A DNA stretch of 64,000 bases, from positions 1 to 64,000 of the forward strand of contig JAZOOJ010000019.1 in the NCBI GenBank assembly GCA_045655005.1, read 5' to 3'. Below, piece after piece: positions 36,167 through 45,093 of this stretch. Origin of the DNA: UMGS1908 sp045655005 (lineage in GTDB: Bacteria; Bacillota; Clostridia; Christensenellales; UBA1242). The stretch's first letter is position 1. Each line of letters starts with the position of its first letter. The notes under the pieces were generated by a model that worked only from the letters and a program-made list of their open reading frames with translations, made no database searches and had not been told where the DNA came from. Made by a program: the position numbers and the translations under genes.

Positions 36167-37264
36167 ATGTTTGAGTTACTAAGAACGGCTTTTAAGCTTG
36201 CAGTAACCAATTTGACATTAAATAAGTTGGTTTTATGTGGTTTAATTGCACTTTTTGTGATGATATGTTGGAGCGTATTTTCGTTATTATTTAATAACCA
36301 AGTACGTATGCGTAAAAATTGCGTGGAAATTATAAGATTTTTGCGTAATAATCCAATTTCTGCTGACAATTACCCAAAGTTTATTGGAATGTGGCAAAAT
36401 TTTCCACTTGCTATGAAGTTTGAATGGAAAAGATATGAGATTAAGAAGGTGGGCAGACCAAGCGATTATTTAAAACGCGAAGAATGTGTTGATTTTTCAA
36501 TTCAAGGTGGCTTGCAAAGACAAAATCGCTCGCTTATGAGAACGGTTATTGCAATAGTTACTGTATTGGCGGGATTGTGCTCTGTTGCAATGATTGGCTC
36601 AACATCAGCTGTAATGAAAACAAATGTTCCGCTTACTACAACACTAATTGCAGATATGTTGTTGGTGCCGTTTTTAATCTACATTTTGTTAATGCTAAAT
36701 TACTATATCTACACATCAATTCGCCATCAACAATACAGGTTACTTGTAGAAGTATTTTATGATTTTGTTGACATTTTGGACGAAAAGGTTGATTTAGTTG
36801 ATGTGTTTGGAGGAGAAGGAAACACAGCAAGGTTAATTGCGTCTGTCTATGTGAATGAAACTGAACAAATGTTGATTGAAGAAGCAAGAAAAATCAGAAA
36901 TAATGAAATACAAACAGAGGAGATTCGTGCAAGTAAAACCCAATTAACTCCACTTAAAGCGGGGGTTTTGGGTGTAAGTGATGCGGAAGATATTACTGAG
37001 GATAATGTTATAGAAACGACCATGCTTGTTTCCAATAAGTTGTCTGATGAAAATCACAAAACTGAACAAATGATAATGAATGAAGATGAATTTCTAACTA
37101 CGGTTGGAGAAGTTGAAAGTCTTTTGTCTGAACTCGATGAGGAACCAAGTAAAACTAAAAAGGTTGAAATCGAGAAAAAGGTGAACAGCAAGATAAAGGC
37201 TTTGACGGATTACAAGCAAAAAGCTAAAATTGTAAAAGAAAGCTCAAAAAAAGATAATTATTAA
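36167..37264 (+). CDS. Hypothetical membrane protein, 365 aa
   Basis: Unrecognised. One N-terminal transmembrane helix (about 18-45), a soluble basic segment, a pair of helices (about 125-180, including VIAIVTVLAGLCSVAMIGS and a second hydrophobic run), and a long cytoplasmic C-terminal tail (about 190-365) rich in Glu and Lys. The tail ends in Lys-rich coiled-coil-like sequence. Start at 36167 follows TTGGAG; a TTG 12 nt earlier is an alternative. It is 100 nt after addA and 26 nt before the DUF1858 gene; no function can be inferred. Confidence 0.8.
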   Translation: MFELLRTAFKLAVTNLTLNKLVLCGLIALFVMICWSVFSLLFNNQVRMRKNCVEIIRFLRNNPISADNYPKFIGMWQNFPLAMKFEWKRYEIKKVGRPSDYLKREECVDFSIQGGLQRQNRSLMRTVIAIVTVLAGLCSVAMIGSTSAVMKTNVPLTTTLIADMLLVPFLIYILLMLNYYIYTSIRHQQYRLLVEVFYDFVDILDEKVDLVDVFGGEGNTARLIASVYVNETEQMLIEEARKIRNNEIQTEEIRASKTQLTPLKAGVLGVSDAEDITEDNVIETTMLVSNKLSDENHKTEQMIMNEDEFLTTVGEVESLLSELDEEPSKTKKVEIEKKVNSKIKALTDYKQKAKIVKESSKKDNY

Positions 37265-37290
37265 ATAAATATTTTAAGAAGGTGTATACT

Positions 37291-37500
37291 ATGAAAAAGA
37301 AAACTGAAATTAAAAAGACAATGACTCTTGATGAAGTTTTAAGAATTAATCCAAACTTTGAAAGAATTTTGCTTGGTTTTGGTATGCATTGTTTAGGATG
37401 TCCTTGCAGTAGGGCTGAAACAATTGAAGAAGCAAGTATGGTTCACGGGTTTGATGTTCAAGTTTTACTAGACAAATTAAATGAAGAATTAAACAAATAA
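37291..37500 (+). CDS. DUF1858-type redox-disulfide protein
   Basis: 69 aa. TLDEVLRINPNFERILLGFGMHCLGCPCSRAETIEEA is the domain (about 14-50), here with HCLGC plus an extra Cys (CLGCPC). Such proteins are annotated as hybrid-cluster-protein-associated disulfide domain or DUF1858 and have a predicted redox CxxC. AAGAAGG lies before the ATG at 37291. It is followed after 7 nt by the lipoprotein. Confidence 0.85.
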   Translation: MKKKTEIKKTMTLDEVLRINPNFERILLGFGMHCLGCPCSRAETIEEASMVHGFDVQVLLDKLNEELNK

Positions 37501-37507
37501 TTTTTAA

Positions 37508-39412
37508 ATGGATGAAAAACGTATGAAAAGATTTTTAAAGTTGATTTTGACTTTTTCGATTTTTATGTTTTCGGGCTTGTTGCTTAGTGGTTGCGATGAC
37601 GACATTATATTAGTTGTTGGCGTAGACTTTTATCAAGAGCAAGTTTTAGTGTCAGTTGGAGAACAACTGGACTTGTCACATAAAGTTTATCCAAGCAATG
37701 CAACGAATGCGAAGGTAACTTATTGGAGCTCAGATCCAAACATTGCAACGGTTGATGAGGCTGGTCATGTTACGGTAAAAGATTCTGGTGAGGCTTTGAT
37801 TGCAATTCGTACCGTTGATGGCGGATTCGAAGACTTTTGTAAGATTGTTACAAATATTGACCCAGATGAAATTAAGTGGAACACATCTGACGGAAGAATT
37901 GTTCCGGTAGATAATGAAGAATACAGCGGTGAAACAACGGTTGCTATTGGTCAAGTCATAAAACTTGAAGTTGATTATTTGATTGATGGTCTTATAAGTG
38001 AAGAGGTTACAAATAAGGATATAACATTTACTTCTTCTAATCCTGAGAATGTAGAAGTAATAAATGCAAAAGAGGGAATTTTAAGAGCAATTGACAGCAA
38101 TGTTAGAAATGCAGACAATATACCTTATTCATACATTACAGCTACATTAAAGACTGCTAAAGGTGAAAAGAAGTTGGTTTGCAGAGTCTCTGTAAACGAA
38201 TATACAACTGTTGACAAGTTATTTGTTAACAGTGTTGAAGGCGATGAAGAAATTTTAATGAATCGTGACGGAAGTGAAAAACTTTACCTTGATGCAGAAG
38301 ACAACATTGGTATTGAGTATTATGCATATTTGTTAAATGCATCAAACTTTAAAAAGACTGACTATGATATGACATTGAGAAGTTCAGACGAAGAAGTCTT
38401 TACAATTAAGAATGCTTATGCATCTAATAATGTAATGTATTTTAGATTACTTCCAATAAAAGAAGGTTCGGCAAATTTATTTGTAGATACAACTTGCTAT
38501 AATGAAAATGGAAAACAGGTTAGTGCTGTTATAAATGTTATTGTTCAAGCTGCAGTTGATAAGGTTCAAGTAAGTGCGTCAAATAAAAAAGAAACAACTC
38601 TTGGTGACGCATTAAATCACGAAATTGTTGTTTCTGGTGATATATTCAGTATAGATTTTGAATATTTTGATGAAGACAATAAAAAAATTGAAAATGCTGA
38701 AAGAGAAGTTTATTTCTTTGATACAAACAGTTATTGTATTTATGATCCCGTAACTGGCAAATATATTTATAATGTTAAGTATGACAATGGTGAATTTAAA
38801 CAAGGCAGTACAAAAATTGAAATGACAGGAAGGGCAAATGATATTTCTGATGACAAAATCATAGTCGCAGGTCCTTGCGCTGATTATATTACTTTGTGCG
38901 GAGATAATAAATATAAAGTATCGTCAGTACCAGATGATATTAATCAAGTATTTTGTATACAAGGTTATGTTGCAAAGGAAAATCATTCTGATATAAATAA
39001 AGAAGAAAATAGAACATATTTCTGTTATTTCTTCTATATTAGAAATGAATTGCAAGGAATTATTGCTACAAAGCAAGAAGCAACCAAAGATGGGAATGAC
39101 CAAATCGATAAAATTCCAATGACTGGAGGTATTGATGAAGTAACAATTTTATCTCGCTCAAGCGAAGATGTTTATGTTTATACCTTTGCATTTTTCAGTG
39201 AGGATACAATCCCTGCAAATATTACCTATACAATTTCTGATGAAAGTTTAATTTCGGTATCTTGTGACGGAAACAAATATACAATCGCAAGTGTGGTTCC
39301 TGCCGGGGCGGGAAGTGATGTTTATCCTCAAGGGGAGGGAATGGTTACGTTTATAGCGACTGATGGAGAAAAGACCGTTTCCATTGATGTTTTAGTTCAC
39401 ATAGTACGCTAA
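37508..39412 (+). CDS. Lipoprotein with bacterial Ig-like (BIG2) domains
   Basis: 634 aa. A lipoprotein signal (hydrophobic helix then LLLSGC, Cys about residue 29) is followed by a BIG2-type domain (about 36-115, VSVGEQLDLSHKVYPSNATNAKVTYWSSDPNIATVDEAGHVTV-like; key residues Gly, Pro, WxSxxxxIAxVD). Additional beta-rich segments follow (about 140-230, 240-350 and on to the end). Predicted surface-anchored on the outer face of the membrane. ATG at 37523 is an alternative start that would still leave a signal peptide. No Shine-Dalgarno is obvious. Binding partner unknown. First of three large exported proteins in this region. Confidence 0.85.
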   Translation: MDEKRMKRFLKLILTFSIFMFSGLLLSGCDDDIILVVGVDFYQEQVLVSVGEQLDLSHKVYPSNATNAKVTYWSSDPNIATVDEAGHVTVKDSGEALIAIRTVDGGFEDFCKIVTNIDPDEIKWNTSDGRIVPVDNEEYSGETTVAIGQVIKLEVDYLIDGLISEEVTNKDITFTSSNPENVEVINAKEGILRAIDSNVRNADNIPYSYITATLKTAKGEKKLVCRVSVNEYTTVDKLFVNSVEGDEEILMNRDGSEKLYLDAEDNIGIEYYAYLLNASNFKKTDYDMTLRSSDEEVFTIKNAYASNNVMYFRLLPIKEGSANLFVDTTCYNENGKQVSAVINVIVQAAVDKVQVSASNKKETTLGDALNHEIVVSGDIFSIDFEYFDEDNKKIENAEREVYFFDTNSYCIYDPVTGKYIYNVKYDNGEFKQGSTKIEMTGRANDISDDKIIVAGPCADYITLCGDNKYKVSSVPDDINQVFCIQGYVAKENHSDINKEENRTYFCYFFYIRNELQGIIATKQEATKDGNDQIDKIPMTGGIDEVTILSRSSEDVYVYTFAFFSEDTIPANITYTISDESLISVSCDGNKYTIASVVPAGAGSDVYPQGEGMVTFIATDGEKTVSIDVLVHIVR

Positions 39413-39440
39413 AATTGCATAAATAAGTAATAGAATAAAA

Positions 39441-39477
39441 TAGTCTCAAAATGTGATATTTTGAGACTACTTTTTTT
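39441..39477 (+). terminator. Terminator after the Ig-like lipoprotein
   Basis: TAGTCTCAAAAT (39441-39452) / ATTTTGAGACTA (39458-39469), followed by a T-run. Confidence 0.85.
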
Positions 39478-39487
39478 ACCTTAGATA

Positions 39488-39516
39488 TTGACAAATTAAA
39501 AGTTGTGTTGTATAAT
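39488..39516 (+). promoter_or_regulatory. Perfect consensus promoter of the beta-helix protein
   Basis: TTGACA at 39488-39493, 17-nt spacer, TATAAT at 39511-39516. Implies high expression. Confidence 0.85.
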
Positions 39517-39559
39517 ATGGTCACAAAAAAATAATATAATATTTCGGGGGATATATATT

Positions 39560-41731
39560 ATGAAAAAAAGAATTTTCTTAATAGTCTCATCAATTGTATG
39601 TTGCTTAGTATCTTTATCACTTGTTGTTTATACTATTGCTAAAGCTACTCAAACTACATCTTCAAATGTACCAGGTGGTAAGGATAATCCTACAACTGAT
39701 GTATCAAAACCTAATTATGAAGATGCTGTAAATACTCAAAATATTGAATACAATTTGATTGTAGGCGATAGTTTTATCGATGAAATTTTACTTTCTAACG
39801 CAGACTCAATGCCAAGTATTTTAGGAGTTTCAAACAACAGTGTTGTAGCAAAAAAATCTGGCGAAGAAATATTTGTGGTTGAAGCAAATGGTGTTAGATA
39901 TAATTATGATGTTAAAGTTTGGGCTAAGGGTAATGGTACTCAAGAAGATCCATATAACATCATAAGAATTAAAGACTTAGAAGAATATGTTGCTGATGAT
40001 AAATCAAAGAAGACTTATTACATTCAAAGAACAGACTTGGACTTAGCAGGTCAAAACTGGATTCCTCTTGGAAACGAAGAAAAGCCATTTAACGATAGCT
40101 TTGATGGTAATGGTTATGCAATTAAGAATATGAGTATCGTTGTTAACGAAGAAAATATTGCAGATTTTACCTGTGATGCACATGGTTATACTTCAATGCA
40201 TTTAGGGTTCTTTGGATATGTACATTCAGCTGAAATTAACAATGTAACTATTGAAAACGCTACAATTGATACAACAGAAATTGATAATATTGATATAAGA
40301 GCGGATTACACAATCGGAAGAATGTTTGTTGGTGCTCTTGCAGGCTATACTCATAATACAAAAATTAATGGTGGCGACAAAAATATTTCTGCAACAATTA
40401 AATCTTCGGCTGGCGACCATGATGGTATTGACGGAGCTGTTGGTGGTGCGATAGGAATGCTTACAGGTGCTTCATTAATGAAAGATTACAGCGTTAATTC
40501 TGTAATCAACGCATCAGATGTTGCTTATATTAAAGATGAAGTTAATTATGGTGCAAACGCTGCTGGTTTAGTTGGTGTATTAAAAGGTTCTCAAATACAA
40601 AATTGTACAGTAGATGCTGATATTACTATTGGTAATTACGAAAATGCGAAGGCTGCTGGTGCAGTTGTAAATGTTGTCGGCAACTCTTCTATCAAAAAAT
40701 TAATTATAGAGAAAGCTAATATTCAAATCAACAAAGTAGTAAAAAATGCTGAAAAATGCATAAGAATGGCTGGTGCTATTGACTATGTTGAAAGTGGCTC
40801 TAAGGTTATATACGCACAAGTTAATAACGCAAATATTTATGGAATTACTTGCGGGCAAGTTTCTGGTTTTGTGTCAATGAATAATGGTACAATTACTAAT
40901 TGTTCGGTAAATGGTATACTTAAAGGTGTTTATGTTGCCGGTTTATCCGATACGAACAATGGAACTATTAAATATACAAATGGTGATGATGCTGTAAATG
41001 TTGAGATTCACGCTCAATTATGGGGTTCTGGTTTAGTTAACGATAACCGTGGCACAATACAAGGTGTAAATGATAAGACAGCAGTAAACGCTTCAATTTA
41101 TTGGTACAAGGTCGCTGAAAAGTACTTTGACAGTAAAAACTCAATGTTTGCTGGTATTGCAACTATTAATAGTGGAAAAATTACAAACCTTTACGTAATT
41201 GCTAATATGTATGAAGCTGTTAATGCTGGTGGTGCTATTGGTTGGACAAAGAAAGGCGAAGTGGATGCTGAACTTTCAAATGTTGAAGTTTATACAACAG
41301 TTAGAACAATTAAAGAAAACGGCAATTCAAAAATTCAAACTTATACAATTGGTGGAATTGTTGCTATTATGGATAATGACTCAAGTTTGAAAATAGATAG
41401 TGTTGAAGCAAAGATGAGCGTTAACGCAAAAGCAATTTCTGCTTACAAATATACACTTGATGTGTTTGGTGCTTTTGTTGGAAGATGTTTGGGTGCTTTA
41501 AATATTGGAGAAGGTGTTAATGTTGGCGTTTCTGTTTATGCAAATGACACATTGAATGTTAACGAAGAAACAAAAGATTGTGCACGTATCGCTTTAATTG
41601 GTGAAATTAAGTCCGCTGTTATAGCAGAATTGGATGTAGAGCATATAGTAACTAAGGTTTATGGTAATGTGAATGTAAACGGCACAGCAAAAAGCATTAA
41701 GACTTATCCATCATATTATGCAGTAGATTAA
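39560..41731 (+). CDS. Large exported protein with beta-helix (GLUG-like) repeats
   Basis: 723 aa. Start at 39560 after GGGGGAT; an upstream in-frame codon has no site. An N-terminal signal/anchor helix (about 5-28) has no lipobox. A short Ser/Thr/Pro linker follows, then an Ig-like segment, then the pattern DLDLAGQNWIPLG...FDGNGYAIKNMSI...GFFGYV (about 145-225). The remaining 500 residues are right-handed beta-helix-like repeats with INxxTIENxxI and ITNCSVNG steps. GLUG-type repeats occur in adhesins of gut bacteria. Surface location inferred; ligand unknown. Strong promoter and own terminator. Confidence 0.8.
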   Translation: MKKRIFLIVSSIVCCLVSLSLVVYTIAKATQTTSSNVPGGKDNPTTDVSKPNYEDAVNTQNIEYNLIVGDSFIDEILLSNADSMPSILGVSNNSVVAKKSGEEIFVVEANGVRYNYDVKVWAKGNGTQEDPYNIIRIKDLEEYVADDKSKKTYYIQRTDLDLAGQNWIPLGNEEKPFNDSFDGNGYAIKNMSIVVNEENIADFTCDAHGYTSMHLGFFGYVHSAEINNVTIENATIDTTEIDNIDIRADYTIGRMFVGALAGYTHNTKINGGDKNISATIKSSAGDHDGIDGAVGGAIGMLTGASLMKDYSVNSVINASDVAYIKDEVNYGANAAGLVGVLKGSQIQNCTVDADITIGNYENAKAAGAVVNVVGNSSIKKLIIEKANIQINKVVKNAEKCIRMAGAIDYVESGSKVIYAQVNNANIYGITCGQVSGFVSMNNGTITNCSVNGILKGVYVAGLSDTNNGTIKYTNGDDAVNVEIHAQLWGSGLVNDNRGTIQGVNDKTAVNASIYWYKVAEKYFDSKNSMFAGIATINSGKITNLYVIANMYEAVNAGGAIGWTKKGEVDAELSNVEVYTTVRTIKENGNSKIQTYTIGGIVAIMDNDSSLKIDSVEAKMSVNAKAISAYKYTLDVFGAFVGRCLGALNIGEGVNVGVSVYANDTLNVNEETKDCARIALIGEIKSAVIAELDVEHIVTKVYGNVNVNGTAKSIKTYPSYYAVD

Positions 41732-41742
41732 GTTTAATAGAA

Positions 41743-41780
41743 AAATTACTAGGGAGAAAAATCTTCCTAGTATTTTTTTT
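41743..41780 (+). terminator. Terminator after the beta-helix protein
   Basis: ACTAGGGAG / CTTCCTAGT (one G-U) followed by a run of eight T. Confidence 0.8.
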
Positions 41781-41879
41781 TATTTCTTATGAAATAACTC
41801 AAAATTATTTGACTTATATTTTTAAAATATTTAAACTAATAATGTAACATACTAATATAAAAAAATAGGTTAAGTGAGA

Positions 41880-43847
41880 ATGAAGAAAAATAATAAAATT
41901 TCAAACGCACAAAACTCAGAGCCACAAAAGAAAAAAATAACTTTCCCAAAAGTTATGCTAATACTTGCAATTTTAATTGCGGTTGGTCTTGGGGCTTTTA
42001 CGATTATTGATAAATTAAATGACTCAGTTGCGAAGTCGATAAGTATTGAAGGAGCAAGTTCAGATATTTATATCGGTAACCCACAATATGAATCGGTTGA
42101 GTTTGCTGTATCTGTTTTCCCAGAAGCGGCAAACCAAGCCTTTAAGGTGTCAACATCAGATGCAAATGTAGCATCGGTAAGTATAACCGAAGATGGAAAG
42201 GTAAAAGTTTCTGCTGTCAGTGTTGGGAAAGCGACTATTTATGTTGAAAGTGCTGCAAAGTCATCTTTAATTGACAGTGTTGAAATAAATGTTAAAAACA
42301 TAGATGTTCAAAATGTTACATTTGTAAAGCGTGCAACCGAAGACGGTGAGGTTGACAGTCCAATACAAAGTGTTGTTATGCAAAAAGATGGCATAGAGCA
42401 TTATGTGGATTTTAACCTTAATCCAGTTGATGCTAATATGGACAACCTTTCAATCGATTTTGATGAATCAATTTTAGAAAGTGTAACTATTGATAAAGCA
42501 AACAGAAGACTTGTTGTTGTTCCAAAAACTGATATCGAAAACGCTTCAACTACAGTTTATGTTGAAATTAATCAAGACACCGACGAGGGAGAAAGGGTTG
42601 TTTCAAAAAATATAAGAATACAGATAAATTTGGTTGAACGTGAAGCGTATTTGGCTTTTGAGTTTGCTTCTGATGCAAATCGTGAGTTTAGTTCTAATCA
42701 TAGTGGGTTTGTATATTTAGATCCAAAACTTTCAACTGACCAACAAAATGTAAGAGATATTTCAGATTTCTATGTAAAAGTCAATATCGCTTATGATAAA
42801 GATTTTAATAATCTTGGGACTTTTAGAATGGAAGACTTTATTGTGAGAGCTAATGATGAAGTTGTGGTAGCTCAAAATAGCACCGAAGAAAGTTTTAGTT
42901 ACTCACAAGACGACATTGTACTTTTAAATATTGATAAAGTTTATGATAATGGAGATTGCTATTACAAAGTAACTGCAACAAAGGACTTTAAATCAGGAAA
43001 ATATGTAAGACTTTCATTTGAACATTATTTTACTGGTGCACAAGGAGTTGTTGAGGTTAGTCATTTTGACCAAAGCAAGTTAAGTGGTGATGCAAACAGA
43101 TTTAACATTAAACAACAAGTTGTTGCAAGTGGAGAAAACCCAAAATTAGGACAAACAATTAATTTGATAAGCGAATCAAATAGCGCCTATGCAATTTCTA
43201 AGGGTTCTGAAACTGTTATGTTTACAACGTACGATGCTGCAATTAATGCTAAAATTATTAAAGCATTCCCAGTTGATGAAAACGGAGAAGAATGTTATTT
43301 ATTCACAAATGGTAGTGGTGACCAAATAGCTATTACGCAAGTTGCAAACAGAATGAAGCTTTCTGCGACATCTAATGTGTTTAACACACAGAATGATCAC
43401 GAAGCTGTAAAAATATCATTCAGATGGAAATATATCTATTGGGATAACAGATATATTGTAAACTATGGTGAAGAACAAAAAATAGATTTAAACTTTTATG
43501 TTGAAGGTGTTTATTTTACGGCTGGTGGCGATAATGTAAATGCGATTACATTGTCCACTTCTACAACTACAACAATAAACATTAATAGTACACTAACAAA
43601 GAAAATAGCTGAAAAAAATTATAGCTCTTACTTTACTCAAAACGACGTAATTTGTAAAGTGTATTTGCTTAATAATTTGACTGGTGAGTTAACTGAAACA
43701 AGAAATGTGACAGTGTCACCTTCTGGCGACAGTGGTAATGGTCTGTGGTCGTTTAATGTTTCAAGTGTTGGCGCAAGTTCTGGAGAATATGTAATCAAGT
43801 TTAATTATTGCGATATGCAAATTGTAATTAATGCTACTTTGCCATAA
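41880..43847 (+). CDS. Membrane-anchored protein with Ig-like domains
   Basis: 655 aa. A positively charged cytoplasmic tail (about 1-25), one transmembrane helix (about 27-46, VMLILAILIAVGLGAFTII) and a large extracytoplasmic part. The first domain (about 55-140) is BIG2-like (AVSVFPEAANQAFKVSTSDANVASVSITEDGKVKVSAVSVGKA: key pattern SxDxxVAxVxxxGxV). Two or more beta-rich domains follow without Cys-rich or enzyme motifs. ATG at 41880 gives AGGT a 9-nt spacing; GTG at 41874 is less likely. It is 21 nt before the Smr-like gene. Likely a structural or adhesive surface protein. Confidence 0.82.
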   Translation: MKKNNKISNAQNSEPQKKKITFPKVMLILAILIAVGLGAFTIIDKLNDSVAKSISIEGASSDIYIGNPQYESVEFAVSVFPEAANQAFKVSTSDANVASVSITEDGKVKVSAVSVGKATIYVESAAKSSLIDSVEINVKNIDVQNVTFVKRATEDGEVDSPIQSVVMQKDGIEHYVDFNLNPVDANMDNLSIDFDESILESVTIDKANRRLVVVPKTDIENASTTVYVEINQDTDEGERVVSKNIRIQINLVEREAYLAFEFASDANREFSSNHSGFVYLDPKLSTDQQNVRDISDFYVKVNIAYDKDFNNLGTFRMEDFIVRANDEVVVAQNSTEESFSYSQDDIVLLNIDKVYDNGDCYYKVTATKDFKSGKYVRLSFEHYFTGAQGVVEVSHFDQSKLSGDANRFNIKQQVVASGENPKLGQTINLISESNSAYAISKGSETVMFTTYDAAINAKIIKAFPVDENGEECYLFTNGSGDQIAITQVANRMKLSATSNVFNTQNDHEAVKISFRWKYIYWDNRYIVNYGEEQKIDLNFYVEGVYFTAGGDNVNAITLSTSTTTTININSTLTKKIAEKNYSSYFTQNDVICKVYLLNNLTGELTETRNVTVSPSGDSGNGLWSFNVSSVGASSGEYVIKFNYCDMQIVINATLP

Positions 43848-43868
43848 GTTTTAAGTTAAGAGAAAAAA

Positions 43869-44126
43869 ATGATAGAAAATGAATTTTTATATGGTAATAT
43901 CAAAAAGGTGGACTTGCACGGGTTGTCAAGAGAAGAGGCGTTCAGTTTAATGCATCACGAAATATATATGGTAGACAACTCGGTTGATGGTATCGAATTC
44001 ATACATGGATACCATGGTGGTAAAGTGTTAAAAAACCTTGTTAGGAAAGAGTTTGTTTCCGATAGAATTGAAAAGATAGTTGCTGTTGACGCAAGCAGGA
44101 CTGTTTATAAAATTAGGAAACAATAA
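43869..44126 (+). CDS. Stand-alone Smr-like domain protein
   Basis: 85 aa. DLHGLSREEA (DLHG core) and FIHGYHGGKVLKNLV (normally IHGxGxGxL) are the two Smr signatures. Smr domains, as in MutS2, are nickases or RNA endonucleases; the DxHG motif is retained. Single-domain Smr proteins are common, role often unknown. It is likely cotranscribed with the preceding Ig-like gene, which is an odd partner. Confidence 0.75.
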   Translation: MIENEFLYGNIKKVDLHGLSREEAFSLMHHEIYMVDNSVDGIEFIHGYHGGKVLKNLVRKEFVSDRIEKIVAVDASRTVYKIRKQ

Positions 44127-44141
44127 AATTTTAGAAAACTC

Positions 44142-44170
44142 TTGAAAATATCTTTTGCATATGTTATAAT
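44142..44170 (+). promoter_or_regulatory. Promoter of the 66-aa membrane protein
   Basis: TTGAAA at 44142-44147, a 17-nt spacer and TATAAT at 44165-44170. Confidence 0.7.
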
Positions 44171-44199
44171 ATACTCACAAAAAGGGAGGGGGATTTTAT

Positions 44200-44400
44200 A
44201 TGGTATCAAAGAATGTTTTAGTTGGAAGTATCGTAACAGTTTTGATTTGTTTAGCTTTAAGTGTTACTTGTGCAATAATTAGGAGCTTTGACGTGGTTTC
44301 GGTAATTTTATTAGCTGTCGTTGTTGTTCTTGGAATTGTTATTGCAGTTACTGCTTGGAGGGAAATCGTAAATCAAAAACACGATGAAGAAGAAATATAA
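44200..44400 (+). CDS. Small membrane protein, 66 aa
   Basis: Two hydrophobic helices (about 6-28 and 33-52) and a short charged tail ending DEEEI. AAGGGAGGGGG precedes the ATG and a good promoter is present, so it is probably a real gene. Family not recognised. It has its own terminator. Confidence 0.75.
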   Translation: MVSKNVLVGSIVTVLICLALSVTCAIIRSFDVVSVILLAVVVVLGIVIAVTAWREIVNQKHDEEEI

Positions 44401-44413
44401 TTAACTAGTTATT

Positions 44414-44444
44414 AAAACTCTGCGAAATTTTCGCAGAGTTTTTG
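44414..44444 (+). terminator. Terminator after the 66-aa gene
   Basis: AACTCTGCGAAA (44416-44427) / TTTCGCAGAGTT (44429-44440), T-run follows. Confidence 0.8.
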
Positions 44445-44499
44445 TTTATCTATAAATTTTTTGTTAATACTTGTTAATGTAAAAGGAGATGAAAAGTTT

Positions 44500-45069
44500 A
44501 TGGAAAAGAAAACTATAGCAACAACAATATCAGGGATTTTAATTTTGGTATTTATTATTATAACAGGAGCAACGCTTTCAGCTTTTAAAGTTCAAAAAGA
44601 AAAAGTTGAGGTTAAATCGATTAAAATCCAGGCAGAAAGTGGCATTTTTATTACGGACAATAACGGTAATGAAATTCAAGAATTAGAAATTAAATCGTCT
44701 GCGGTTGGGGTTCGACCAGCAACTGGTGAAGAAGATAGTGTTACTCATGTTCCGTCAACTATTAACGACGCTGTTGGAACGGAGGGAGCATATACTACAT
44801 TCAATATTAAAAGTGATAAAGATTACAAAATTGTTCTTTTAAGTTGCGGTTTAACAAAGGGAAGTGAAGAGAATTTAGACAATGTTAGAATTGCTTTGCT
44901 TGATGATAAAAGTGATAGTATTAAAGGTAGTGACATCGGAAAGGTTTTGGGAGATGGAAAAGCTACAACAAAAGAAGAAATAACAATTGCGGTATGGCTT
45001 GATGCAGATACAAAAAAGTCCATCGCTTCTGCTGATATCCATATTGTTTTAGCAGTTATTTATAAATAA
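44500..45069 (+). CDS. Small exported hypothetical protein, 189 aa
   Basis: Unrecognised. An N-terminal hydrophobic helix (about 5-28, TTISGILILVFIIITGATLS) acts as signal or anchor, and the rest is extracytoplasmic and acidic. The C-terminal half has the pattern TFNIKSDKDYKIVLLS...ENLDNVRIALLDD...EEITIAVWLDADTKKS, suggestive of a jelly-roll or fibre-subunit-like beta domain, but I cannot place it in a family. Start at 44500 follows AAAAGGAGAT. It lies between the small membrane protein and the flippase, in the exported-protein region. Confidence 0.75.
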   Translation: MEKKTIATTISGILILVFIIITGATLSAFKVQKEKVEVKSIKIQAESGIFITDNNGNEIQELEIKSSAVGVRPATGEEDSVTHVPSTINDAVGTEGAYTTFNIKSDKDYKIVLLSCGLTKGSEENLDNVRIALLDDKSDSIKGSDIGKVLGDGKATTKEEITIAVWLDADTKKSIASADIHIVLAVIYK

Positions 45070-45093
45070 TTTATAAATTAGCATACTAATAAT

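Noticed and set aside
45082..45089. CATACTAA box as sigma-E/G promoter of the flippase
   Set aside because: A good -10 match, but no fitting -35 at 13-15 nt and it is 5 nt from the ATG.
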